Of a DNA stretch of 64,000 nucleotides, positions 9,540 through 18,386 are shown piece after piece (position 1 is the stretch's first letter; each line of letters begins with the position of its first letter). The notes under the pieces are model-generated. The model was not told the origin of the DNA. It made no database searches and saw only the letters and a program-made list of their open reading frames with translations. This stretch comes from Verrucomicrobiota bacterium (GTDB taxonomy: Bacteria > Verrucomicrobiota > Verrucomicrobiia > Opitutales > Opitutaceae). Where the stretch lies: positions 41,669 to 105,668 of the forward strand of contig JAEKKV010000019.1 of assembly GCA_019510185.1 (NCBI GenBank). The letters run 5' to 3'. A program made the position numbers and the translations under genes.

Positions 9540-11338
9540 GCGGAAAGGGATTCTTGCAGTTCTTTGACGGACTGGCGGCGGGTCCACTGGACGAAGGTCT
9601 CGCCGCGGGCGCGGCGGGTGTCGTAGGTGCGCAGGATTTTTTCGACGAGGGCGGGGATGTCGACGGCGCCGACGCCGCGGAAGATTTCGCGGGCGATGCC
9701 TTGCTCGTTGTCCATGCCGCCACCGAGAACGATGTGGAAACCCTCGGTGCCGTCGGGGAGCTTGGCGCCGACGAAACCGATGTCGCCGCAGTAGTGCTGG
9801 GCGCAGCTGTTGGGGCAGCCGGTGAAGTGAAGATTGACGGGCTGCTCCAGATTCAGACCGCAGCTGGCGAGGTGTTTCGTGAGCACGAGGGCGTGGCCCT
9901 TGGTGTCGGCGGCGGCGTATTTGCAGCCGCGGTTGCCGGTGCAGGCGATGATGCCGCCGGTGGTGCTGGCGGCTTCGGTGTAGAACCCGATGCGCTGGAC
10001 TTGGCGGGTGACGGTGGAGACGAACGAATCCGTCACGTGCGGGATGATGAGGCTTTGCCAGACGGTGAGGCGGATCTCGCCCTTGCCGTAGTGTTCGGCG
10101 AGTTCGGCGATCTGGTGCATTTGCTTCGCCTTCATGCGGCCGACCGGAACGCCGATGCCGATGGAATTGAGTCCGCGCTGGGACTGACGGGCGGCGCCGA
10201 GCCAGCCGTGCTTGATCACGGGGCGGCGCGGTTCGCAGGCCGCGAGCGGCAGGCGGCCGAGGGGGAAGGCGAGTTTCTTCTGCGTCTCGGCGATGAATTT
10301 GTCGAAGCCCCACTTTTCCAGGAGGTATTTGAGGCGGGATTTTTTGCGGTTGGTGCGGTCGCCGTTTTCGGCGAAGACGCGCAGCATCGCGGCGGAGACG
10401 GCGACGGCCTCGGCGGGCTTGATGAGCAGGCCGGTGTCGCGGGCGAAGTCGCCGTGGCCGCTGATGCCGCCGAGGTGCACGCGGAAATAGATTCCCGGTT
10501 CGCAGGCGGGCAGGCCGGGGCCGCCTTGGGCGAGGGATTTTTCGGTGACGCGAACGGCGAAGAAGCCGATGTCGTTGGTATCGACGGCGGCGCTCAGGCT
10601 GCCGCCATTGTCGAAGGCGATGTTGAACTTGCGCGGCAGGCCGTAGAGATCGCGCTGGTTGAGAATGTAATGATGGATGCCTTTGGCAAAGGGGCGCACA
10701 TCGATGAGCTCGTCGGGATCGAAGCCGCTGTTGGGCGAGGCGGTGACGTTGCGAACGTTGTCGGCGCCGGAGCCGCGGGAGGTGAGACCGAGGTCCTGCA
10801 CGCGGGTGAGGACTTTGATGAGATCGCGGGGCTTGAGTTCGCGGAGCTGGAAATTGCCGCGCGTGGTGATGTCGGCGAAACCGTTGCCGAGATCGGAGGC
10901 CAGATCGGCGAGGCCGTGGAGCTGATGGGCGGTGAGCTCGCAGGCGGGAATGCGCAGGCGGATCATGAAGCTGTCCTGCGCCGGGGCGACGTAGAACAGA
11001 CCGTGGGTTTTAAAACGATAGGTGTTTTCCGCGTCGGGAAACTTGTCCGCGTCGGCATGGGCGATGAGGCGCTCCCAAGCGTCGAGAGGATCCTCGTCGT
11101 GTTTCCAGCGCTCTTCCTTGCAGAGGTCGGCGAGGGGCGTTCCGAAAACGGTGTCCTCGGCGGGCGGAGCCGCCAGATTGCCCGTGGCGGCGCCGGCGGA
11201 ATTCGCGGTGATCTGGCCGGCCGCAGTGTGGCCGGTGAACGGAAATTGTCCGGATGCGGCGACGCCGGCCATGAAGCCCTGAAGGTATTCCTTTTGGGCA
11301 GGCGAGAAGGGCTGGGTGGTGGTCGAAATATCGGTCAT
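9536..11338 (-). CDS. nirA: NirA-family siroheme nitrite (or sulfite) reductase
   Basis: This 600-residue hemoprotein of the nitrite/sulfite reductase family should reduce nitrite to ammonium with six electrons. The siroheme/[4Fe-4S] ligands are visible as 'CTGNRGC' (C-x5-C) and 'TGCPNSC' (C-x3-C) about 40 residues later. Two ferredoxin-like half domains flank them ('DITTRGNFQLR', 'IRLTVWQSLIIP'). Sequence alone does not separate nitrite from sulfite specificity, but the nitrate neighbours make nitrite much more likely. It is the first gene of the nirA-flavoprotein-FeS/anchor-nasA-MOSC-mobA operon. The 96 bases upstream hold a palindrome at 11385-11399. Confidence 0.92.
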   Translation of the reverse strand: MTDISTTTQPFSPAQKEYLQGFMAGVAASGQFPFTGHTAAGQITANSAGAATGNLAAPPAEDTVFGTPLADLCKEERWKHDEDPLDAWERLIAHADADKFPDAENTYRFKTHGLFYVAPAQDSFMIRLRIPACELTAHQLHGLADLASDLGNGFADITTRGNFQLRELKPRDLIKVLTRVQDLGLTSRGSGADNVRNVTASPNSGFDPDELIDVRPFAKGIHHYILNQRDLYGLPRKFNIAFDNGGSLSAAVDTNDIGFFAVRVTEKSLAQGGPGLPACEPGIYFRVHLGGISGHGDFARDTGLLIKPAEAVAVSAAMLRVFAENGDRTNRKKSRLKYLLEKWGFDKFIAETQKKLAFPLGRLPLAACEPRRPVIKHGWLGAARQSQRGLNSIGIGVPVGRMKAKQMHQIAELAEHYGKGEIRLTVWQSLIIPHVTDSFVSTVTRQVQRIGFYTEAASTTGGIIACTGNRGCKYAAADTKGHALVLTKHLASCGLNLEQPVNLHFTGCPNSCAQHYCGDIGFVGAKLPDGTEGFHIVLGGGMDNEQGIAREIFRGVGAVDIPALVEKILRTYDTRRARGETFVQWTRRQSVKELQESLSA

Positions 11339-11384
11339 GGACGGCAGGAATCATTTAGCAGTCTTGATGCCGTGAAATCTTTTT

Positions 11385-11399
11385 GATCAATTAATGATC
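11385..11399. promoter_or_regulatory. Palindrome upstream of nirA, candidate operator
   Basis: GATCA-ATTAA-TGATC is a perfect 5-5-5 inverted repeat 46 bases upstream of the nirA start codon, in the AT-rich gap between nirA and the kinase gene. Similarly spaced palindromes occur before narK and beside the LysR gene. A role as regulator-binding site is inference. Confidence 0.4.
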
Positions 11400-11434
11400 T
11401 GAATACTTTTAAGCATTTTGATTAAACTTGGTCA

Positions 11435-13087
11435 TCATTGACGGTGCCTTAGGATATAGAGGAGAAAGGCCAAGTTGCTTATTAAGAGAATAACGCAAAG
11501 TGACTTGTACAATAGCACCGGATTGCGTTCGAGGAGCGGGGCGTCTTGCCGGTGGTAGGCTCTTACGTTCTCGGGATGGTCAAAGTCGTAGGCGATTTCG
11601 GAGAAGTTTTGGTACCGGTGTTCGATGGTGGGAGCCAGCGAGTGCAGGAGGATGGATTCGAGCCAGGGCGGGATGGCGGGATTCAGGCGGGTGGGGCGTT
11701 TCGGAGCTGTTTCAAACCGTGGAGTTTGGAAGCGTTCGATTTCGCCATACGGGTACGTTTGGGTGAGGGCTTCGTACAGGGTGACGCCAATGGCGAAAAT
11801 TTCGGAGCGTTCGGAGAGGGCGGCGCCATGAAAGCGCTCCGGTGCGAGGTAACTGGGCGTACCTGCCCGCGACGTGACGGAAAACACCTCGGCCGCGCTG
11901 CCCAGGTCGATCAATTGGTACTTGGGGCGAAATTCGTTGCCGAGTACAAGGATGTTGTCGGGCTTGAGATCGCCATGGGCGAGATCCCGCGTGAGTAAAA
12001 ACTGGCCCGCCCGCAGCAGAAAGCGCCCGAGTTCGACCGCGTCCTCGACCCGGATGGGACCTTTTTGGAGCACTTCCCGCAAGGTGGGCGCCTCGACAAA
12101 ATCCATCGCATAATAACGCAGGCTGCCCTCGGCGGGGGTGAAAGCGCGGACAAAATCCGGCGAATCAATCCGGGTCGCCTGCCAGAGTTCGCGGATGAAA
12201 GCGTCGCGGCGGATCTCGTCGTCGCGTGCCTCAAGCGAAGGAAACTTAAGCACATGGCGGATGCCGTCCGCTTTTTCCGCGAGCCAGACGCGATCGCCTT
12301 CCTGCAAGGGACGCACGAGGCGATAGTCGTCCACCAAATCGCCGGCATGGAGAGCGGAGAGCACTTCGAGTGGCCGATGCTGGCTTTCGCCCGTCCAGCC
12401 GCGGTGAACAATATCGAGCACGATGGCGCTGGCATCGTCGCGCAGTTCGGGGTGTTCCTCGGTGGCTTCGTGGGCCGCGGTCACGAGGGAGCGCGCCGTC
12501 GCGCGACGGGCAAGCAAGGCGGCGAGTTTTTCGTCGGAAAGCACGGTGCTGACGCCGTCGGAGCAGAGCAGCACAAGATCGCCGTCTTCGATGTCGGTTT
12601 CAAACGCAGCGGGCTCGACGCCGGCCTCAAGGCCGACGGCGCGGGTGAGCACATGCTGAAAGCCGGCCTGGGCCATCGCATGATTTTGTGAAAGCAGTGT
12701 CAGCGTGCCTTGCCGCCAGAGGTAAACGGGGGAGTCGCCGACATTGATCCCGTAGAGCCGGCCGTTTTCGATCACCACGACGCTCAGGGTGCAGAGCAGC
12801 TCCGGGGTTTCATGGCGGAGCAGCGATTCCTGATGGAAGACGCGGTTGATCTGGGTGACGAATTCGGTGAGCGCGCGCCGGGGGCTCCAAGCCTGGGGCC
12901 GGGCCAGGTAATAATCGCCCATCATGTCCACGGCCCGGCGGGCGGCGGTGCCGCCTTCCTTACTCGAGCCGAGGCCATCGGCGAGTACGGCGATAACGCG
13001 TCCGTCGCGCTGTTGCACGCGGAACGCGTCTTCGGACTCGCCGCCGGCCTTGCTCGGCAGACCGTGGGTGGTGCTGGAAAGCTTCAT
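11435..13087 (-). CDS. PP2C-type phosphatase fused to Ser/Thr kinase, membrane-anchored
   Basis: This 550-residue signalling protein combines opposite activities. Residues about 1-230 form a PP2C phosphatase with metal-binding aspartates in 'LADGLGSS', 'CSDGVSTVLSDE' and 'RDDASAI'. Residues about 255-515 form a kinase-like domain with 'VLKFPS' (putative ATP-binding lysine), the catalytic loop 'HGDLKPDN' (HGD instead of HRD), 'LIDLGSA' (DLG instead of DFG) and 'GTPSYLAPE'. No glycine-rich loop is recognisable. A single membrane helix lies near the C-terminus (about 525-546). Similar kinase-phosphatases accompany nasA/nirBD in Pseudomonas. It follows narK by 54 bases, so it probably tunes nitrate uptake or reduction. 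Confidence 0.88.
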   Translation of the reverse strand: MKLSSTTHGLPSKAGGESEDAFRVQQRDGRVIAVLADGLGSSKEGGTAARRAVDMMGDYYLARPQAWSPRRALTEFVTQINRVFHQESLLRHETPELLCTLSVVVIENGRLYGINVGDSPVYLWRQGTLTLLSQNHAMAQAGFQHVLTRAVGLEAGVEPAAFETDIEDGDLVLLCSDGVSTVLSDEKLAALLARRATARSLVTAAHEATEEHPELRDDASAIVLDIVHRGWTGESQHRPLEVLSALHAGDLVDDYRLVRPLQEGDRVWLAEKADGIRHVLKFPSLEARDDEIRRDAFIRELWQATRIDSPDFVRAFTPAEGSLRYYAMDFVEAPTLREVLQKGPIRVEDAVELGRFLLRAGQFLLTRDLAHGDLKPDNILVLGNEFRPKYQLIDLGSAAEVFSVTSRAGTPSYLAPERFHGAALSERSEIFAIGVTLYEALTQTYPYGEIERFQTPRFETAPKRPTRLNPAIPPWLESILLHSLAPTIEHRYQNFSEIAYDFDHPENVRAYHRQDAPLLERNPVLLYKSLCVILLISNLAFLLYILRHRQ

Positions 13088-13141
13088 GTGACGTCCATGA
13101 CCGGATCGCGATTCTTTCGCAATCCGGCGTCAGGGAAGCGG

Positions 13142-14347
13142 TCAGATTTTCGCGGCCGCCGTGGCGCCCCACGTGGTGCGCCAGCGGGTTTTTACGAGAC
13201 TCAACCCAATCAGGGCGACAAGGCAGAGGCCGGCGAAGAGAACAATGCCGGTAACATAGCTGCCGGTGTGTTCCTTGGAGATGCCGAAGAGCATGCCGAG
13301 CAGGAAACCGCCCAGGCCGCCGCCGCAGCCGACCAAGCCGGTCATGACACTGATGTCCTTGGCGAAACGTTGGGGAAGGAGTTGGAAAACGGAACCGTTG
13401 CACATGCCGAAGGCGCCCGAGGCGACGAAGAAGGAGGCGCCGCAAATCCAGAGGTTTTCCGTGAGGGCCGCGCAGATCATGGCGACGGCGGCCACGGAGT
13501 AGAAGATGCTCAACGAGCGGATGCCGCCGAGTTTGTCGGCGAAGGCGCCGCCCATGGGACGACCGAGCGCGCCGACGAGGGTGCAGAACGCAGCCATTTC
13601 GCCCGCGTGGACGGGCGTGAGATGAAACTGATCCTTGAAATAAATGGCGAAGGCGGTGGCGAGGCCGACGAAGCCGCCGAAGCTGATGGTGTAGAAGAAG
13701 CAGAACCAGTGGGCGTCGCGCTCGGCGAGGAGCTTGGCGTAGTCGGAGAGCTTTTTCTTTTTGAACTCACCGGGAGGCTCTTTCGAGAATATCACGTAGA
13801 GGACGAAGGCGAGGATGAGCGGAATGAGCGCGGCGCCGAAAACCGCTTTCCATCCCCAGATCGCGGCGATGCGCGGGGCGAGCAGGTGATCGATCACCAC
13901 GCCGACATTGCCCGCGCCGGCGAGGCCGAGGACAACGCCCTGCATGTGCGGCGGATACCAGCGGCCGGATTGGGGCAGGGCCACCGCAAAACTCGCGCCG
14001 GCGACGCCGAGCACGATGCCGAGCAGCAGCGCTTGGTTAAGCGAGGCCAGTCCGGCCTGCCACGCCACGACCAATCCGGTGATGACGATGAGCTGGGCGA
14101 TGATGCCGGTCGTCTTGGTGCCGATTCGGTCCACGAGCATGCTGAGGACGATGCGGAGGACGGCTCCGGCGAGAATGGGAGTCGAGACCATCAGGAACTT
14201 CTGCTGGGCGTTGAGCCCGAGCGAAGGGGCGATCAGGGCACCGAGCGCGCCGAGAATCGTCCATACCATGAAGCTCACGTCGAAATAGAGAAACGACGTG
14301 GCCAAGGTCGGCCAGTGTCCGGATTTTTTTAGCTGGGAGATGTTCAT
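13142..14347 (-). CDS. narK: Nitrate/nitrite MFS transporter NarK family
   Basis: A 401-residue major-facilitator protein with about twelve membrane segments, resembling NarK/NasA-type nitrate or nitrite transporters. The frame is open 8 codons further upstream, but the ATG at 14347 is preferred because GGGAGGGA lies about 9 bases before it. Glycine-rich nitrate-signature helices are recognisable ('GVAGASFAVALPQSGRWYP' and 'GLVGCGGGLGGFLLG'). It adds a secondary transporter to the ABC system of the same island. The kinase-phosphatase gene follows on the same strand. The 100-base upstream gap carries the cynS terminator and a palindrome. Confidence 0.9.
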   Translation of the reverse strand: MNISQLKKSGHWPTLATSFLYFDVSFMVWTILGALGALIAPSLGLNAQQKFLMVSTPILAGAVLRIVLSMLVDRIGTKTTGIIAQLIVITGLVVAWQAGLASLNQALLLGIVLGVAGASFAVALPQSGRWYPPHMQGVVLGLAGAGNVGVVIDHLLAPRIAAIWGWKAVFGAALIPLILAFVLYVIFSKEPPGEFKKKKLSDYAKLLAERDAHWFCFFYTISFGGFVGLATAFAIYFKDQFHLTPVHAGEMAAFCTLVGALGRPMGGAFADKLGGIRSLSIFYSVAAVAMICAALTENLWICGASFFVASGAFGMCNGSVFQLLPQRFAKDISVMTGLVGCGGGLGGFLLGMLFGISKEHTGSYVTGIVLFAGLCLVALIGLSLVKTRWRTTWGATAAAKI

Positions 14348-14412
14348 TTTTGAGCATCCCTCCCACAGCACTATTTATTCCATTCATCAAAGCCGTTGTG
14401 CGAGTTATTTTA

Positions 14413-14427
14413 GTTCATTTGATGAAC
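14413..14427. promoter_or_regulatory. Palindrome upstream of narK, candidate operator
   Basis: GTTCA-TTTGA-TGAAC is a perfect 5-5-5 inverted repeat about 66 bases upstream of the narK start. TTCATCAAA at 14384-14392 repeats part of it in inverse orientation (TTTGATGAA). The layout matches the palindromes near nirA and the LysR gene. Confidence 0.4.
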
Positions 14428-14448
14428 GTAATTAATCGAAGCAGACGC

Positions 14449-14477
14449 AAAAAAGCACAGGCTGCCGGGCCTGTGCT
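14449..14477 (-). terminator. Rho-independent terminator after cynS
   Basis: On the minus strand, AGCACAGGC pairs with GCCTGTGCT around a 6-base loop, followed by a run of six T (14449-14454). It lies 30 bases beyond the cynS stop codon and separates cynS from narK. Confidence 0.88.
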
Positions 14478-14506
14478 GAAGGATAAGCCATTTAGGAATA
14501 AAGAGC

Positions 14507-14947
14507 TTACCAGGTTTTATACGGAAGGAATTTGCCGCACATGGTGATCTTCACGCGATCGCCTTTGGGGTCTTCGACGCGGTCGATGTGCATGCTGAAG
14601 TCGATGGCGCTCATGATGCCGTCGCCGAATTTTTCGGCGATGAGTGCCTTGATGGTCTCGCCGTAGACGAGGTTGATCTCGTGAAAGCGATAGAGCACGG
14701 GGTCGGTGGGGACGGCCTTCGTGTCGCCCTTCATGGGGAACTCGGTCAGCGCCTCGGCGATATCGGCGGTGAGGCCGAGGGCCTTGGCGATCTTGATGGC
14801 AACATCGGCGGGCGCGCTGTTTTGGCCGAGACAGGCGGAGGTGGTCCAGACGGGGGACATGCCGACCTTGGCGGCCAAGGCTTCCCACGTGAGTTTTTTC
14901 TTTTTCTTCGCGGCCAGGAGGGCGGCGGTCATTTCGGCTTTGGTCAT
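14507..14947 (-). CDS. cynS: Cyanate hydratase (cyanase)
   Basis: This 146-residue enzyme decomposes cyanate with bicarbonate to ammonia and carbon dioxide, releasing nitrogen. The N-terminal helix-turn-helix-like domain is typical ('KLTWEALAAKVGMSPVWTTSACLG'). The active-site region 'YRFHEINLVYGETIKALIAEKFGDGIMSAIDF' holds the conserved Arg, Glu and Ser of cyanase. Length is slightly below the usual 150-156. The ATG at 14947 follows the T-run of the preceding terminator by only four bases and has no Shine-Dalgarno sequence; a TTG two codons upstream is also possible. Expression must cope with that hairpin. Confidence 0.94.
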   Translation of the reverse strand: MTKAEMTAALLAAKKKKKLTWEALAAKVGMSPVWTTSACLGQNSAPADVAIKIAKALGLTADIAEALTEFPMKGDTKAVPTDPVLYRFHEINLVYGETIKALIAEKFGDGIMSAIDFSMHIDRVEDPKGDRVKITMCGKFLPYKTW

Positions 14948-14951
14948 GGGC

Positions 14952-14986
14952 AAAAAAAAGCGGCGCGACCAGGAAGGTCGCGCCGC
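14952..14986 (-). terminator. Strong hairpin with T-run between porin gene and cynS, terminator or attenuator
   Basis: On the minus strand GCGGCGCGACC pairs perfectly with GGTCGCGCCGC (11 bp, 14960-14970 with 14976-14986) around a 5-base loop, followed by eight T (14952-14959). It lies 12 bases past the porin stop and ends four bases before the cynS ATG. No promoter can fit between it and cynS, so cynS transcription has to pass it. Confidence 0.9.
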
Positions 14987-14998
14987 TCAGGCTGAAGG

Positions 14999-16618
14999 TT
15001 AGAGGTTAAGGGTGAGCTGAAGGTAGGCGTAATTCGCGTCCTTCGAGTCGCCGCGGGAGTTGGACCAAGATTCCTTGATGTAATCGCCGCGGAAGTAGTG
15101 GCAGACGCCACCTTCGACGTTCACGTAGGGAAGCGGAGACCAGCCGAACACGAAGTCGATTTCCTGGCCGAGGTTGCTGCTGTTGCCGGCATTGATGCCA
15201 TAGCCGGTGCCGGCGGTGCTGTCCGTCGCGAGGTTCTGCGTGCCGCCGGTGCGGGCGACGCCACCGACGTTATACCAATAGTCGCTGGTGCTGGCCAGGT
15301 ACTGCTGGTGGGCTTCCAAGGCGAGGGTCGTGGTGGGGGTCGGCTTGATGGTGTAGGCGAGGCGGATGTCATGGATGTTCTGCAGGCTGTTGAAGTCCAT
15401 GTAGCCGTAGAACAAGTGGGTGGTGGCGAACTGGTTTTGGAACGTGTTGCTCACGCCGTCCTTGCGGTTTTTGTCGCCGGAGGCATAGCTGTAGATGAGG
15501 GCGAGGCGGGGTTGGTAGGCGCTCTCCGTCCAGGTATAACCGAGCTGGGCGATGGCGGCATAAGCGTCCTGGCGCTGCTCCGGAGCGGCGGCGATGACCG
15601 CCGGCGTGTTAACCGGCACGATGATCGTACCGTTGGCATTGCGGCTGTTGATGGTGCCGAACTGGTACATGAGCTCCACGCCGTAGTCCCAAGGACCATA
15701 CGCATTGGGCTTGGACTTGATGCGGATGCCCGCCGTGTAGAGGTCCTGCATGTAGGGCTGGCGGAAGGGAGCAGCGACGCCACCCCAGTCTTCCGTGGTG
15801 CTGGCGCGATCCACGTTGCGGCTGTAGAGGTAACCTTCGACGATCTCGGTGCGGGACAGGGTCGGGAAGTTCAAATAGGCGCCGGAGAACTTGTCGCTGT
15901 CGAGGTGCGACTTGTTGAAGTTGCCGTCGTCGTTATAAACCACGCCGCCGCTGAAGAGGTCCGCGCCCACCCACTTGCTCTGATAGCGGACTTTGACCGC
16001 GTCGAAGGTGCGGGCGTTGTTATTCCACAGGAAATTGCCCACTTGGCGTTGGTCGCCGTAAACGAGTTCCTGGCGGCCGATCTTCAGGGAAACCGGGAAT
16101 TCCTTGTGGTTGCCGACGAAGACGTAGGCCTGGTGCAGGTTGAGGTCGGAGTCGTTTTCGGCCAGACCGTCGCCCGCCTTGAGGCCGGGGGTGGCGCCCA
16201 CCGGGGTGAACGTGGTGCCGTTGTTGCCGCGCTCGTCATCGAACGAGGAGCTGGAGCGGGCCTGCAGGAACAGCTGGTACCATTTGCCGGTGTAGCCGGC
16301 GCGCGGCATGATGCGGGTGATGAAGTAGGTGTTGTTGTTGTCGTAGCGGTCGCCGTTCAGGAGATTGACGGGGCGGCCACCGGAGAAATCACGGTTCTGA
16401 CCCGCGGAGGTGAAGCCGGCGTTGTCTTTGTCTTCCATGCGACCGCGGATGTTCACGCCGAAGTCCCACGCGGCCATGTAAGGATCGGAGGCGCGCAGGG
16501 TGGTGTTGGTGAGGCCGGCATAGGCGGGCGGAGGCAGCGGATAAAACTGCGCGGAGGCAGTCGCGGCGACCCAGGTGGTGGCGAGGGTCGCGATCAGGTT
16601 GCGAGCATGTCGGTTCAT
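14999..16618 (-). CDS. Outer-membrane porin of the alginate-export type
   Basis: A 539-residue protein has a signal peptide (about residues 1-23, cleavage after 'ATASA') and a body rich in aromatic and alternating polar/hydrophobic strands. Examples are 'KIGRQELVYGDQRQVGNF', 'SEYTGIRIKSKPN'-like segments and a final amphipathic strand 'ANYAYLQLTLNL' ending at the C-terminus, as in outer-membrane beta-barrels. The GRQ-containing strand and length fit the alginate-export/AlgE-like porin family. Its place directly after nrtD suggests it lets nitrate, nitrite or cyanate cross the outer membrane; the substrate is inference. Transcription probably ends at the hairpin 14952-14986. Confidence 0.82.
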   Translation of the reverse strand: MNRHARNLIATLATTWVAATASAQFYPLPPPAYAGLTNTTLRASDPYMAAWDFGVNIRGRMEDKDNAGFTSAGQNRDFSGGRPVNLLNGDRYDNNNTYFITRIMPRAGYTGKWYQLFLQARSSSSFDDERGNNGTTFTPVGATPGLKAGDGLAENDSDLNLHQAYVFVGNHKEFPVSLKIGRQELVYGDQRQVGNFLWNNNARTFDAVKVRYQSKWVGADLFSGGVVYNDDGNFNKSHLDSDKFSGAYLNFPTLSRTEIVEGYLYSRNVDRASTTEDWGGVAAPFRQPYMQDLYTAGIRIKSKPNAYGPWDYGVELMYQFGTINSRNANGTIIVPVNTPAVIAAAPEQRQDAYAAIAQLGYTWTESAYQPRLALIYSYASGDKNRKDGVSNTFQNQFATTHLFYGYMDFNSLQNIHDIRLAYTIKPTPTTTLALEAHQQYLASTSDYWYNVGGVARTGGTQNLATDSTAGTGYGINAGNSSNLGQEIDFVFGWSPLPYVNVEGGVCHYFRGDYIKESWSNSRGDSKDANYAYLQLTLNL

Positions 16619-16659
16619 GATGGTGGTGTTAGTAGTAGTACGGTTTGGACGGGCGGAAA

Positions 16660-17478
16660 TCAGTGGTGGGCGAGGGCCGGAGAGGCCTCCTTGCCGGGGC
16701 GGAGGTGCGAGCGCTCGTTGAGGAAGGTGATGAGGTGTTCGCGGAGGCGGTAGTACTCGGGATCTTCCATGAGCTGCTTGCGGGTGCGGGGACGGGGAAA
16801 GTTGACTTCGAGAATGTCGCCCACGGTGGCCTCGGGGCCGTCGGTCATCATGACCACGCGGTCGGCGAGGTAGAGGGCCTCGTCCACGTCGTGCGTGACG
16901 ATGAGGGCGGTCTTCTGATCGCGCTGCCAGAGGTCGAGAAGAACGTCCTGCAGCTCGAACTTGGTGAGCGAGTCGAGCATGCCGAAGGGCTCGTCGAGGA
17001 GGAGCATCTTGGGCGAGAGGGCGAAGGCTCGGGCGATGCCGCAGCGCTGACGCATGCCTTGCGAGAGCTCGGACGGGCGCTTGTGCATGGACTCACCCAA
17101 GCCGACGATGGTGAGATAATACTCGGCGATCTGGCGGCGCTCCACGGCGGAAGCGGTGTAGTAAACCTGATCGACGCCGAGCATGACGTTCTCAAAGGCG
17201 GTGTACCACGGGAGGAGACAGGGTGCCTGGAAAACGACCCCGCGATCGGGGCCGGCGCCGGTGACTTCTTTGCCGGCCAGAATCACGCCGCCTTCGGTGA
17301 CGTCGGTGAGACCGGCGGCCATCGAGAGGACGGTGGACTTGCCGCAGCCGGAGTGCCCGATGAGGGCGATGAACTCGCCTTTCTTCACGCCGAGATTGAA
17401 GTCGCGCACGACGGTGAGCGGGCCTTTCGGGGTGGGGAAGGTCTTAACGAGCTGGGAGATTTCGAGGAATTTGCTCAT
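16660..17478 (-). CDS. nrtD: Nitrate ABC transporter ATP-binding protein NrtD-like
   Basis: A 272-residue ABC ATPase. Walker A is 'GHSGCGKST' (about residues 40-48), the ABC signature reads 'ELSQGMRQR', Walker B '[12 protein letters not shown]', and the switch histidine lies in '[10 protein letters not shown]'. It belongs to the NrtD/CmpD/SsuB group. It follows the other ATPase by 14 bases, and two different ATPases with one permease gene match the cyanobacterial NrtBCD layout. A 41-base gap leads to the porin. Confidence 0.88.
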   Translation of the reverse strand: MSKFLEISQLVKTFPTPKGPLTVVRDFNLGVKKGEFIALIGHSGCGKSTVLSMAAGLTDVTEGGVILAGKEVTGAGPDRGVVFQAPCLLPWYTAFENVMLGVDQVYYTASAVERRQIAEYYLTIVGLGESMHKRPSELSQGMRQRCGIARAFALSPKMLLLDEPFGMLDSLTKFELQDVLLDLWQRDQKTALIVTHDVDEALYLADRVVMMTDGPEATVGDILEVNFPRPRTRKQLMEDPEYYRLREHLITFLNERSHLRPGKEASPALAHH

Positions 17479-17492
17479 GGCAAGGGCGCGGG

Positions 17493-18380
17493 TCAGGCGA
17501 GGATGGTTTCGCGTTTCTCTTCGCCGGGACGGCGGGGAGGGCGGTTGACGCGCGGGGCATCCAGATCTTCGGGGAGGATGTCGGGACGGGTCAGTTTCTT
17601 GCTCAGGGAGACCTTGCGGTTGGCGTTGAAGTCGAGGAGCTGGTTGGTGACGAGGGCGCGGAGACGCTTGAACTCGGGATCGTGATTGAGCGCCTTGCGA
17701 TCGCGGGGGCGGTCGAGGTGCACGGCCACGGGCTGGCCGAGGGTCGCGCCCGGTCCGATGGTCAGCGGGATGATGCGGTCGGCGAGCAGGAGGGCCTCGT
17801 CGACGGAGTTGGTGATGAGGACGACGGTCTTGCGCTCGGACTGCCAGATGTTGGCGATCTCGTCCTGAAGGTTGGCGCGGGTGAGGGCGTCGAGCGCGCC
17901 GAGGGGCTCGTCGAGGAGGAGGATGCGGGGATTGATGGCGAGGGTGCGGGCGACGGCGACGCGCTGGCGCATGCCGCCGGAGAGCTGCTTGGGCAGGCGG
18001 TCCTTCGCATGGCTGAGTTTCACCATCGCGATGTATTTATCGATGTGGGCGAGGCGCTTTTCCGTGGGCCAGTCGGCAAACACTTCGTCGACGGCGAGGG
18101 CGATGTTCTCCTGAACGGTGAGCCAGGGGAGCAGCGAATAGTTTTGGAAAACGAGGCCGCGGTCGGGTCCAGGGCCGGTGACGGCTTTGCCTTCGAGGGT
18201 GACCTCGCCCCGGTCGGCCTGGATGAGGCCGGCGACGAGGTTGATCAGGGTGCTTTTGCCCTGGCCGGAGTAGCCCACGATGGCGACGAATTCGCCTTCT
18301 TCGATCGACAGGTTGATGTCCGCAAGGACGCGTTGCCCGCCGAAACCCTTGGAGACGTTTTTAAGTTCGAGAAAAGCCAT
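17493..18380 (-). CDS. nrtC: Nitrate ABC transporter ATP-binding protein NrtC-like, without substrate-binding extension
   Basis: A 295-residue ABC ATPase with Walker A 'GYSGQGKST', signature '[13 protein letters not shown]', Walker B '[12 protein letters not shown]' and '[16 protein letters not shown]'. The last motif has Asn where the switch histidine normally stands, as in the NrtC/CmpC branch ('TNDVDEA'). Cyanobacterial NrtC carries an extra C-terminal NrtA-like regulatory domain; this protein stops after the ATPase plus a short tail (about 260-295). A separate NrtA-like cytoplasmic protein in the same operon could take over that role. Confidence 0.87.
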   Translation of the reverse strand: MAFLELKNVSKGFGGQRVLADINLSIEEGEFVAIVGYSGQGKSTLINLVAGLIQADRGEVTLEGKAVTGPGPDRGLVFQNYSLLPWLTVQENIALAVDEVFADWPTEKRLAHIDKYIAMVKLSHAKDRLPKQLSGGMRQRVAVARTLAINPRILLLDEPLGALDALTRANLQDEIANIWQSERKTVVLITNSVDEALLLADRIIPLTIGPGATLGQPVAVHLDRPRDRKALNHDPEFKRLRALVTNQLLDFNANRKVSLSKKLTRPDILPEDLDAPRVNRPPRRPGEEKRETILA

Positions 18381-18386
18381 GGCGGG

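Noticed and set aside
9540..10313. Open extension of the CysJ-like frame by 258 codons upstream
   Set aside because: It is arginine/proline-rich translation of nirA in another frame; the ATG at 9539 overlapping the nirA stop is the natural start.
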